In this document: positions 53,592-63,131 of the stretch, piece by piece | Numbering within the stretch: the first letter of the stretch is position 1 | Layout: each line of letters begins with the position of its first letter | DNA from: Batkoa obscura | Taxonomy: Eukaryota > Entomophthoromycota > Entomophthoromycetes > Entomophthorales > Batkoaceae | Assembly: GCA_030770535.1 (NCBI GenBank) | Contig: JASVEC010000002.1 | Coordinates: 186,001-250,000 of the forward strand | Direction: 5' to 3' | Length of the DNA stretch: 64,000 nucleotides | Program-made: the position numbers and the translations under genes | The notes under the pieces: model-generated | Databases searched by the model: none | Seen by the model: the letters and a program-made list of their open reading frames with translations, nothing else | Told to the model about the DNA's origin: nothing

Positions 53592-54840
53592 ATATAATGT
53601 TTCTTAGTTAACTATCCCTAGCTTCAGATGCTTCAAATATTAGAAATGTAAGCCCCCAAAAAGGTAATATTAGAAACCTATTGAAACAAAGATGAAATGT
53701 ATAAATATCATATTAGATATGATTCTATTTTAATTTGTTTTTCCTGAGTTTTCTGTAAACATATTTTTCCGTCTATTGAATATTAAAACAAAATTATTCA
53801 AACTATTCATTAAACAAAAATAAAGATAATAAGAAATGGTTTAAAATATAGAATAGTAAATGGGGATGTATTTTTGTGTTTAAAAATTTTGCTAACGATA
53901 TTCCACTCAAATAGCGCTTAAAAAGTGATAGTGATAAAATCAAAAGAAACATTCCCAAACTTTAATTATCATAGACAATTATACTTTTTGTATATCAACA
54001 TTGTAGTACTTCTAAGTAAAACAACCCCAAGATAAACAATGGTCAATAGCAAATTACTAATAATGAGGGGTTTATAATTGCTACATAAAATTAACTTGAA
54101 TGCTGTTTTATTGAAGAAATGGCTTTACTTTATAGTGATGTAGGCGATTTGATCTTATAATATTCAGGGATATTGTTTTATAATTGTATTATGAAGTAAA
54201 AATAATTGGTCAAAAATATGTTGATTCCAAAAAATAAACAATTTCTAAAATCAATATCGCCTTTATTCCATCAAAACAAGATAGCTTTGAGTCATGTTAT
54301 TAATAATAATCTTTTAAATTCCTATTAAAATTTTTGTACTATATATTTTTGAAAAATATTGGTGTATCTTTGTTAATTATAGAATCTTGTTCATTAACAA
54401 AACACTATACTTTAAGCTTTATTATAGGAAACTCAATACATTATTAGTTTCGCCTTACTGAAATACTTTTACTTGCGTAAAATGTCTTGATTAATAAAGA
54501 TCTTAGCATTTGCCTTGGCTTCTACTTGGCTATTAACTATATTCTCATAACAAAAAAGTATATGACTTCCCCATTAAAGAAACAGTGATTTTAAACAATT
54601 TTAAATCAGCCAGTTTATAAAGAGTGTAATAATAAAGTGTTTATGCAATATTTATACAATCACAATAAACATATTTGTAATATAATATTGACTATAAAAA
54701 AAAGGTAAGTATAATCGACTTTAATGTATACTTTGAAAAAATTAAATAAATCACTAATAAAATAAAATAAGACTCGTATTTATTAGTATAAAAGTATTAG
54801 AATAACCAGTTTTCCAATAAGAGAGTTTGATAAATTCATA
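53592..54840. other. 3' flank of propeptide gene B, part of the degenerate array
   Basis: Apart from the MITE at 53862, it contains the recurring tract TTGTATTATGAAGTAAAAAT with AATTGG (about 54184-54210), aligned with 46122 and 56850. No gene seen. Confidence 0.45.
53862..53956 (+). mobile_element. MITE copy
   Basis: GGGGATGTATTTTTGTGTTT to AAACATTCCC with the CACTCAAATAGCGCTTAAAA core; flanks AAAT and AAAC. Confidence 0.82.
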
Positions 54841-54867
54841 TCATCATTGTTAACCATAGACATTACC

Positions 54868-55131
54868 CTATCCTCTTCTTTGAAGTGGTGCATCAAGTCC
54901 TCTTCTGCCATATGGTCTATAGGCTCCTCTTCTTTGAAGTGGTGCGTCAAGTCCTCTTCTGCCATATGGTCTATAGGCTCCCCTTCTTTCAAAAGATTGT
55001 AGAGATTCGTTTTCTTTATTTAGTGTTACTGCTCCTTGAATAGAATCGTTAGGAATAGCTGGTGCAGCAATAGCAACAAAGTTATTGATAGTTAAAATAG
55101 TAAATAAAGTTCCAATGAGATGAGTATACAT
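54868..55131 (-). CDS. Small secreted propeptide B (identical to A, uninterrupted promoter)
   Basis: An 87-aa protein with the same residues as propeptide A: a signal peptide, a spacer ending SFER, two units RRGAYRPYG / RRGLDAPLQ and a terminal RRG. Unlike A, its promoter is intact, with a TATA box at 55171-55178 and a fourfold 7-bp repeat at 55191-55218. It is thus the copy likely to be expressed. After the stop (TAG) the DNA still resembles the end of the paralogs (GGTAATGTCTATGG against GGTAAAGCCTATGGATGG). A terminal YGWR-type peptide seems to have been lost in the A/B lineage. The GRR context could allow C-terminal amidation if an amidating enzyme exists, or simple Kex2/Kex1 trimming. 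Confidence 0.78.
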   Translation of the reverse strand: MYTHLIGTLFTILTINNFVAIAAPAIPNDSIQGAVTLNKENESLQSFERRGAYRPYGRRGLDAPLQRRGAYRPYGRRGLDAPLQRRG

Positions 55132-55170
55132 GATTTTTTTTGTGTTTTAACATGTCTTTATTTACATGTA

Positions 55171-55178
55171 TTTATATA
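55171..55178 (-). promoter_or_regulatory. TATA box of propeptide gene B
   Basis: TATATAAA on the minus strand, ~40-47 nt upstream of the ATG at 55131. Confidence 0.6.
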
Positions 55179-55190
55179 CTTTTTTCGATA

Positions 55191-55218
55191 TCTGATGTCT
55201 GATGTCTAATGTCTGATA
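55191..55218 (-). repeat. Fourfold 7-bp repeat next to the gene B TATA box
   Basis: TCTGATG, TCTGATG, TCTAATG, TCTGATA on the plus strand, 13 bp upstream (gene sense) of the TATA box. Not seen as a full array in genes C, D or E, although D keeps a degenerate TTGATATCTAATAAG. Confidence 0.5.
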
Positions 55219-55395
55219 AGGAGTATTTTTTAAAACTATACATTAAAAATGTTTGTATTATAATTTTTTATTATCCAATTAATTTTACTTTATAATAGAA
55301 TACAATGCTATTTATTCTTACTACCACCTTGTATCACATTGGGTCACACTTTTGATTCTTAACATTCATATGATTTATTAATATTGAATTATTTT

Positions 55396-58300
55396 GTATC
55401 ATTTACTATGAAATTATTAACAATATCTGCTTTTATTATTATTAATATCAATCATTTATTTTGTTTAAGTAGACAATCACCTATTGAATATTATTTTGGA
55501 TTTCATTCTTTAGTTTTAAATTCTAAATCTAGATTTAGATGACAACACATTTACTGCGAGATTAAAATTATCAATCTTATAGTATTATAGTACTGCTCTT
55601 TTTAGTAAAAAAATAAGCATTTATTAAGATAGCTATACTATATTTTTTGATCTATATAAATTATATGATGTGTATTTTAGTATGATGGGAGCATTTCATG
55701 TTGTTTTAACTAATGATTGATTAACGATATAGAATAGGTCAAAATTTATCTTTACTTCTCTAAACAAAATTATTTTAGAAGTTCTTTTGTAAAGTTTATA
55801 AATACAATGTGGTGTTTTTGCATCAATGAAAAGTTTTGGTATCAAATCCTACAAAACATTAAACTCTGCCAAGTATTTCGGGATAAAGCATGCTAGTTAT
55901 GAAAATTAGCATGAATATTAAGGTGTATAAGACATCATATCTAAAACGGGTATCTTTTTAATGAGTGAACTAAGATTTTCAAAAACACATTGGGTTTTAG
56001 AAGAAAACACTCAATGGTAGTAGCAACCATTTCAATAGGAGTTTAATAACAAATGTATACTTTAATCATTAGAGAAATTTTCAATAGTTTCAAAGCTATA
56101 TATTAGCCATAAAAGGTATAACTCATGGCATTTTATTTAGAAGAACAGTAAAAAATAAGGCTGAAATGATATCAAAAGATATAGCGGAAGTTTTATAAAG
56201 ATGAAGGTATTTAGGGATAATTTGGGTTGGTTTTCAATTGTACTTTTTTATGAAGTCAAACTGATTGGACTATAATTTTTAATAAAAAAGAGAATCTAGC
56301 AGCAATAGCTTATTTAGTACTGCTAATATACTATTATATTAGCTGTTATAGTTATATGGGTTTCATTTATTAAAAGGGCATGGGTTTAAAAAAATACTCT
56401 TAGAGTCATCACTAAGCTTGAAAATCACAAATATTGTTTTGCAAAAGAGTCATTCTTTTGATCCATGTCTTTTACATCAATAAACTTTCTATCAACAGAC
56501 TGTTCCGTCTGCTGATATACAAAATAAATAAAATATCATTTTATAGAGCTATGTATTAAATGATGATAGTAAGAGATTTTTTATTTTAAGGTACAGTTCT
56601 TCTAGTGAACTTTAAGCGTATATTTTTGGATATTAAAATAGTAATGTGTTATCAATTTTATATAACTTGAGCTCAAGGAAAATAGCCATCAACGTTAAAT
56701 TGTTAAATATACTAATTTATAATTGCTTGTAGCCAATTTGGTTCATATAGTAGTTTTTTAAGGGTACATATTGACATTAAAATAACGTAAATGGTCCGAC
56801 CTTATGAAATTCAGGGATATTACTTTCATAATAACATTATGAGATAAAAGTAATTGGTTAGAAATTGTATTGTTTTTGAAATACAAAAGCAGTTGCCAAC
56901 AGTAGTGGCACCTTTATCCATATTAAAAAACTGTTGCTTTAAGTCATCTTGTTATTAAAATTTTTTTATCTTTAGCTATCAAATTGTACACAGTATATAT
57001 ATTCAAAAAGCACTAGATCATTGGTTTCTAAATAACTTTAACTTTCACAACTTGGTGTGCTTTTTATTGATTGTAGAATCATGTTATCTAATGGAAATTA
57101 TGCTTCAGTCTTTAATATAAGTTCGATCCCTCATTGTTTGTGGTCTATTGAAATTAGTTTATTTGGTTAATATATTTGATCAACGAATATTCTACTAATT
57201 AAACTATTGTTTGATTATAAACTGTAGTCTCATTATAAAGCATTCTACAACTACTATCATAAAACAAATACATATTACAGCACCTTCAGACATAAATAGT
57301 TTATTAAAATTTAACAACAAAGGGGTTGTAAAATTTTATTATAGTTAGAAAAATTTGATTTATAATAGCATTGTTTATAAAAATTTCAAATTAAATTTTA
57401 ATGCATGCTTAGAGCATTCACAACAGTAAGTCCAAAAAATTGAGCAAATTAATTTTATTTGCTCAATCAATTTAGACAATTTTCAAAGTTCCTTGATTGT
57501 CACTAATAGCAAATATACTTAAGATTAAGAAGCTATTTGTTGCGGATTTTTTTATGTAAATTTAATAATGTTCCTAGATCAAGAGGTCCTTAAATTTTTA
57601 TACAAAAATAATAAATCAAAAACTAATAAATCTGAATTATAACATTCTATCAAAACTATGAAAGTGAAATGAGATACTATTTCTCTATTCGAAAAGAACG
57701 ATTGGCTCATTATTAAACCAATTTAGTTGAATTCCATTTAAAAACTATTTTAAAGATTATATACGATATAGCTATATAAAAGCTTAATAGTATATAAATA
57801 GCTATTCTTGCAAATAGGCGAAATAAGCCGTTGATTTTTTACGTAACAGCCAATATTCATAAAGTAGAACTTTTGCTATACATAATATCTAACTTGAATT
57901 TATTATACTATATTGGGATGTTATTTTGATTTCATTTTTTGTCAACTTTTATCAAATAAAAGCACTCGATAGTTTATTTGCAAAACTAGTAAAAAACATG
58001 TCAAAATAATCAAGTTTAAAAGATCCGAATTTAGATATTAGCTATTTTTGAATGCCCTCTTTCTTTTTTTGGGCAAATCTTAACTATGAAGACTGCGGAA
58101 TTGTAGTAAAAATCATTGATTTAAATTTCGATATTTGTATAGAAAAATTCCAAAAAAATAGAACCTATCAAAAAACTACTATTTTTCTATTTAATAAATA
58201 GTTTTAGCTGATACTAGAACATTTTATTCAACTAGTAAAAAATAAATTTAAGTTCATTGTTTTTTAAAAGGAGGAGGGGACTTAAAAAATTAAGAGAAAG

Positions 58301-58687
58301 TTATTTAAAACTAAGTGCTTATAAAATATTTTTATAAAATATAATTATTTTAGTTAATGATATGGGGACATATTTTTAGATGAAAAAAATATATCCCTGT
58401 GATTTAGCACCTTTCTGCTCAAAAAAGAAAGAAGCATTCAGAAATATAATACATTCCAATTATGTTTGCCAAAAAAATAATTTAGTTCAAATTTAAGCTA
58501 ATGGATTAGAGGTAAAATAATTGTAAAATGTTTCAAACTTTACCTGCTTGAATATTTTATTACTGGGAATGGGAGAAATCAAACATTTTTTCAAAATGAA
58601 ATTAAACAAAAAAATCCCTCTCATTTATTAAAATTAAAATAATAAGCTAATTCACTTTACTATAGGAAGCTTAATACATTTAACCTA
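55396..58687. other. Long gene-poor part of the propeptide array
   Basis: 3.3 kb without a recognisable gene. Array tracts recur at about 56235-56270 (ATGAAGTCAAACTGATTGG) and 56840-56870 (ATTATGAGATAAAAGTAATTGG), which suggests a unit whose gene is gone. A perfect 10-bp stem, TTGAGCAAAT/ATTTGCTCAA, lies near 57439-57468. Degenerate MITE-like pieces lie near 57912 and 58363. Confidence 0.4.
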
Positions 58688-58945
58688 TCAACGGAATCTA
58701 TAAGCTTCATCAATGCTTCTTCTACTATATGTTCTACTACTTCCTCTTCTCTTAAGTAATGCCTCAAAATCTCTTTCACCATATGGTCTCCAATTTCTTT
58801 TTTCAAAAGATTTATAAGGTCCGCCTTCTTTATTTAATATTATTGTTTCTTGGATAGAATCACTGGAAAGTATTGGAGCAGCAGTAATGACAAAAGTACT
58901 AATAGTTAGGATAGTGAATAAAGTTCTAGTGAAATGAGTATACAT
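58688..58945 (-). CDS. Small secreted propeptide C
   Basis: An 85-aa protein with a signal peptide very like that of A/B (MYTHFTRTLFTILTIS onward, cleavage near TAA/P). A spacer follows, then dibasic-bounded peptides: after EKR comes NWRPYGERDFEALL, after KRR comes GSSRTYS, and after SRR comes SIDEAYRFR at the end. The first peptide keeps the RPYG of A/B and the last aligns with the AYGWR end of D and E. A TATA box (58989-58997) lies ~45-50 nt upstream, and the upstream ~250 bp are homologous to the promoters of A and B. The function is unknown; Kex2-type maturation is inferred. Confidence 0.72.
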   Translation of the reverse strand: MYTHFTRTLFTILTISTFVITAAPILSSDSIQETIILNKEGGPYKSFEKRNWRPYGERDFEALLKRRGSSRTYSRRSIDEAYRFR

Positions 58946-58988
58946 GACTTGATTTTTTTTATAATTTATTTTAGCTACATTATTAAGT

Positions 58989-58997
58989 ATTTATATA
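58989..58997 (-). promoter_or_regulatory. TATA box of propeptide gene C
   Basis: TATATAAAT on the minus strand, ~45-50 nt upstream of the ATG at 58945. Confidence 0.55.
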
Positions 58998-59653
58998 TTT
59001 TTAATACCTTGTATTTATTAGAGAACACGTTTTTGTAATTATACACTGCATATGTTTGTATCATATATATTAATATCCAATCATATTTACTTCATAATAT
59101 AACATAATAGTGTTTACTCATAATACTATTTTATGTCACATTCAATTGCACTTTCGATCCTTGAAATCTATAAAATTTGTCAATATTTGGTTATATTATA
59201 TCATTTACTGTGAGGTTATTTGAATATTTATTCTTATAATTATAATTATCATCAACTATACATGTAATTTGATCACACAGCTGCTATTAAGGGATTTTTT
59301 TGGGATTCTTATAAATATGATTTATTAATTCTAAATAGGGATGGTGGTTAAACACCGCACTTATTAGAAATTTAAAACTATAAACTACTCAATAACAATT
59401 TTCATGTATCAATAATAAGGCTTATTTGTTAATTTCCTATTTTTTAAGTGTTGTTGCTAACAAATAATAGAGAAAAAAAAAGGTATGTAAAACAAATAAA
59501 GGGCCTTTATATATGCTTCTTAAACACTCTTGCGCACAATATCTATAACCCAAAATTATCTTCATCATAACTAACTATAAAACCGATACCTCCATTCATA
59601 CCACTCATTCACACTAAACCTTTTCTTTTGATCTTTGTTATTACTTTATCTAC

Positions 59654-59878
59654 TTGCTTTGTTGGATCTTTCCCTTGAATATATACCATTCTCACTGTGA
59701 ATCTTCAACAAATGATTCAGGGCTTGATTTCTTGACCTTTAATCTTCACTTTGAATGGCACATTTTATGGGTTATTATCTCCTACTTTATTGTCAAACAT
59801 CCAAGCAGGGATGCTTACACCATTGGAAATATCTTAAAATGGTCTCCTAATCTTTTTTATAAACTAATCCAAATTTAA
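59654..59878 (+). CDS. Doubtful small gene or remnant
   Basis: A 74-codon plus-strand frame (first codon TTG) has protein-like composition (YHSHCESSTNDSGLDFLTFN, VKHPSRDAYTIGN). Just upstream, in another frame, DNA reads like a signal peptide (FLLIFVITLSTCFVGSF), and TATATA occurs ~140 nt before. It could be a decayed secreted-protein gene with a frameshift or an unseen intron. I do not recognise it, and it may be chance. Confidence 0.22.
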   Translation: MLCWIFPLNIYHSHCESSTNDSGLDFLTFNLHFEWHILWVIISYFIVKHPSRDAYTIGNILKWSPNLFYKLIQI

Positions 59879-60332
59879 TAAAATATTTTACTTTCTGAGT
59901 TCAAATTTTAAAAAATTATAAGAGCACATTTTGTAAATGATTTTATATTTTAGTCTTCAAGATGAACAGTTTGTTTATTAAACGTATCTAGTCAAATTAT
60001 GTCTATTTATTTAAAGCTCCTTGGTTAAATAATAATACATGTTTGATATGCCAATTGTCATTATAAATCCTAACTTTATTATAAAAATTAATTTTTGTTG
60101 CAATAGTTATTAAAGAAATAAAAGCAGGGTGCTTATATAATATTTGTCTAACAAGGAGCGTCCAAATTAAAGGAATAATATTAATTGTATTAACCATAAA
60201 TATTGTAAGAATTATGCTATTTAATATATAATCAAAATAGTTAATAAATATTATGTATCAAATAAAATAAATAAGTGATAAAATATTAAAGTAATAGATT
60301 CACGAATAAAATGGTTTGATGGATTCCCATTA

Positions 60333-60539
60333 TCATCGCCATCCATAGGCTCTATCAACGTCTCTTATATTATATATTCTCCCGCTTCCTCTTCTTCCAA
60401 CAAATTGATGATTTCCACTTTGTTTGTTTGATATTGCTACTTTTTGAATAGAATCACCGGAAAGTACAGGAGTAGCAAGCGCAATAAAGCTATTGATACC
60501 TAAGACGGTAAATAGAGTTCTAGTAAATTGAGCTTCTAT
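60333..60539 (-). pseudogene. Propeptide D, start codon lost
   Basis: The 68-codon frame is intact and clearly homologous to the family: QFTRTLFTVLGINSFIALAT signal region, a spacer, then GRRGSGRIYNIRDVDRAYGWR at the end. The position of the family ATG is ATA (60539), followed by GAAGCTCAA where paralogs have TACACTCAT, and no in-frame ATG replaces it nearby. The TATA box is degenerate (TATACAAA) and a MITE (60640-60737) sits in its promoter. The C-terminal AYGWR is identical to that of E. It is probably a recently silenced gene, unless a non-ATG start or an unseen upstream exon is used. Confidence 0.65.
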
Positions 60540-60639
60540 AATTTGATTTTTTATAATTTGTTTCGGCTACATTGGTAGATGTTTGTATACTTTTTTTGAT
60601 AGTTGATATCTAATAAGCTTGATTTTTTTATAAGTATAT

Positions 60640-60737
60640 GGGGATGTATTTTTTTGTTTAAGAATTTTACCAACAATTTTTCCATTCAAATAGCGCTTAA
60701 AAAATGGAAAAAGTGATCAAGTCAAAAAAACACCCCC
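60640..60737 (+). mobile_element. MITE copy in the promoter of propeptide D
   Basis: 98 bp, GGGGATGTATTTTTTTG to AAACACCCCC, ATAT on both sides. Beyond it the DNA resumes homology with the promoters of the paralogs (TTAATCAAACACTTAC near 60820). Confidence 0.9.
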
Positions 60738-61077
60738 ATATATTAAATATATTCATACTATATTTAATACCTTTTAATTATTTTTTCTTATTTTTATAAA
60801 CCCAGCCATTTCATTTATTTAATCAAACACTTACTTTTTATATAAGCTCTTATATCTATACTCTATAGAAAAAAACCATGAATGCAGATATTAATTAGAT
60901 ACTATAGTATTATAAGTAAGTTTACCACTTGTTTAATGTCAATAGTGTAACTCTTTTGAGTTAACAAAAGGATCTTAAACAATAAAAACTTGTATTTTTT
61001 GAATCCCATTGATGATATAGTGTACCAACCAACATATAAAATGATTTTTGTTGCTTTAATTAAGTTTGAAAAGTATA
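60738..61077. other. Distal promoter-like flank of propeptide D
   Basis: Shares TTTAATCAAACACTTACTTT with TTAATCAAACACTTGCCTAT upstream of gene A (about 50017-50036). Otherwise unremarkable. Confidence 0.4.
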
Positions 61078-61175
61078 GGGGAGTGTTTTTTTATTTCATT
61101 ATTTTTTCCATTTTTTAAGCGCTATTTAAGCGGAAAATTTGTTAGTAAAATTCTTAAACATAAAAATACATCCCC
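61078..61175 (-). mobile_element. MITE copy
   Basis: 98 bp, GGGGAGTGTTTTTTTATTTC to ATACATCCCC, with the AAGCGCTATTTAAGCGGAAAA core. Confidence 0.88.
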
Positions 61176-61249
61176 ATATATTGATCAGTTCTCATCAAAT
61201 TTTTCTATTTACAAAGTCAATGTTTGAATATGAAAAGTACAAAACATGT

Positions 61250-61347
61250 GGGGATGTTTTTTTCAATTTCATTATTTTTCCATTTTTTAAGTGCTATTCG
61301 AGTGGAAAGATTGTTAGTAAAATTCTTAAACACAAAAAAACACCCCC
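61250..61347 (-). mobile_element. MITE copy
   Basis: 98 bp, GGGGATGTTTTTTTCAATTTC to AACACCCCC; flanks ATGT and ATAT. It is only 74 bp from the previous copy, in the same orientation. Confidence 0.86.
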
Positions 61348-61941
61348 ATATATTAAATTAAGCAAAGTGATTCGATATAACATGTTTAAGTAATTTCATC
61401 TTTAGTAATAGCATATATCTTTACAATGATCAATGTTTTTGAGAACAATAATAGTTGTTTTTCAATTGTGTTCGATTATATTCAATTGTATTTAATTATA
61501 TTCAATTGTATTTAATTATGAAGTTAAAGTAGTTGGATAACAAATCTTAATGATAATAAAAATTAATAACTATCAATTGATAGATTCATTATATGCTATC
61601 AAAAATATTAGTTCTAACTTTATTAATTAAGTATCAGAAAGCCATGCCATGAGCTTCAAAGGTATACTATTAGGATCATTATCGGGTTTGATTATAAACA
61701 TTAATTTATTAATAGTTGCTCTTTAATTTATATCTCAATAACAATTTTCGATTAAAAAGGTATATTCCGTCTGTTGTAAATTTATGCTAATAAAAGATGG
61801 TTTATAAACCACAAATAAAATACTCATAAAAACATAATAGTGTTCTTAATAAGCATCATACTTTGAATTAGAATTAGAATTTAGTATTTTAGTATATAAA
61901 TATCAGTATAAGCAACCAGACAATTTAACTTTTATAGATAT

Positions 61942-62038
61942 GGGGATGTATTTTTGTATTTAAGAATTTTGCTAACAAATGTTCCACTCAAATAGTGCTT
62001 AAAAAATGGAAAAAATAATGAAGCCAAAAAACATCCCC
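61942..62038 (+). mobile_element. MITE copy
   Basis: 97 bp, GGGGATGTATTTTTGTATTT to AAACATCCCC, with ATAT on both sides; one of the best-preserved copies. Confidence 0.9.
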
Positions 62039-62695
62039 ATATTTTGTCTTTTCTAATTCTATTATGAGCTCAAATTAATTGGCTGGAATTACTGATTGTG
62101 AAAATATAAAAGTAAATAGTGATGAATTTTTCTATTGTCAATAACACATGGCTATAAGTCGTTTTAAATAAATGGTTATATCAATAGCATTTTAAGAATA
62201 AGCATTGTTTGAATTTATAAATTATATAGTATTTTGGCTATATAAGCCCACCCTATCTTTTATTTATTATAAAATCATGTCACACTTTTTACGTTAAAAT
62301 AAGATGGAAAAGGGAGTTAGCTAGGCCATATCTCCTATTTAACAAAATAAAATTGTAGTTTCTGATCATTCCAAATATTTTTTAAAAGTTAGTATTTTGA
62401 AAGTAAGTAAATTTGATATTTCTATTGAAAGCAAGCATCATTTAATTAATATTATTGTTAGGCTTTACTATCATTTTAAGATAAAGGGATTTGCCCACAG
62501 AGTTAACTATGGTCAAGCATACTTGATTCATTGTTTGAGTTTAATAAGCTATGATAAGTAAAATTATACTGAAAATAAATGAGTATTAATTAAATTCTTT
62601 TTGTGACTTACAGCAAAAAAGGCAACTTGCTTCTTAAAAGATTAGTTTATATAAAAAAACAACAACTTTAAACTTTTCTTAAAAATTAACTATAT

Positions 62696-62791
62696 GAGTG
62701 TTTTTTTAGTTTAATCACTTTTTCTATCTTTTGAGAATTGTTTAAGTGAAAAGATTGTTAGTAAAGTTCTTAAACAATAAAATACATCCCC
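62696..62791 (-). mobile_element. MITE copy just downstream of propeptide E
   Basis: 96 bp, GAGTGTTTTTTTAGTTT to ATACATCCCC, ATAT on both sides. It ends 54 bp from the stop of gene E, possibly within its 3' UTR. Confidence 0.85.
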
Positions 62792-62845
62792 ATATGTAAA
62801 TAAAAATTAAATATCAATAATGTTTTATTTAATGTATTGATATTG

Positions 62846-63082
62846 TTAACGCCATCCATAGGCTTTACCGATTCCTCTTTTTGAAAGTGAAGGATTATGT
62901 GTTTCTTTATTAAATGTAGAAATAGAAGCTCCATGATATTCATCCGATAATTTGACTAATTTATCAACATTTGATATTAATGTTTCTTGATTTGAATGAT
63001 TAATAGCTACCGGGGTGCTAATAACAACAAAAATATTGATGCCCAAGATAGTAAACAAAGATTTGAGAAAATGAAAGTACAT
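62846..63082 (-). CDS. Small secreted propeptide E
   Basis: A 78-aa protein with signal peptide MYFHFLKSLFTILGINIFVV (cleavage near ST/P). The spacer is acidic and longer than in the paralogs, with one dibasic site: KR followed by GIGKAYGWR at the C-terminus. That nonapeptide would be the mature product after Kex2-type cleavage, and its AYGWR matches pseudogene D. A TATA box (63124-63131) lies ~45 nt upstream, and the DNA beyond resembles the other family promoters (TATCCAATTAGTTTTGCTTC). Only the two ends of the protein are conserved in the family, as in peptide-hormone or pheromone precursors. Confidence 0.72.
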   Translation of the reverse strand: MYFHFLKSLFTILGINIFVVISTPVAINHSNQETLISNVDKLVKLSDEYHGASISTFNKETHNPSLSKRGIGKAYGWR

Positions 63083-63123
63083 GATTTAGTTATTTAATTC
63101 TTATGTTTGTTTATATTGTTAGG

Positions 63124-63131
63124 TATTTATA
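63124..63131 (-). promoter_or_regulatory. TATA box of propeptide gene E
   Basis: The minus strand reads AAAAAAGGGTATAAATACC, ~45 nt upstream of the ATG at 63082; the same A-run plus GGGTATA context occurs at 8846 and 20781. Confidence 0.58.

Larger units (their letters stand above)
54841..55395 (-). repeat. 555-bp tract identical to the gene A locus
   Basis: Corresponds to 46929-47243 plus 49713-49952 with no visible substitution or indel, apart from the transposon in the other copy. The more diverged but alignable flanks suggest gene conversion rather than a single recent duplication. Confidence 0.85.
61348..62845. other. Array segment between propeptides D and E
   Basis: Includes two MITEs (61942, 62696) and array tracts at about 61500-61530 (imperfect TTCAATTGTATTTAATTATG repeats) and 62050-62085. 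No gene seen. Confidence 0.42.

Noticed and set aside
57120-57145. GTTCGATCC string resembling a tRNA T-arm (also GGTTCGAA near 30047)
   Set aside because: No D arm, anticodon stem or acceptor pairing can be built around either; only 7278-7349 folds as a tRNA.
57412-57490. Hairpin with stem TTGAGCAAAT/ATTTGCTCAA, considered as a MITE or terminator
   Set aside because: A single copy with no clear element ends or duplication and no adjacent gene; left as an unexplained inverted repeat.
60003-60197. 64-codon minus-strand frame near propeptide D
   Set aside because: No recognisable feature and not similar to the propeptide family; probably chance.
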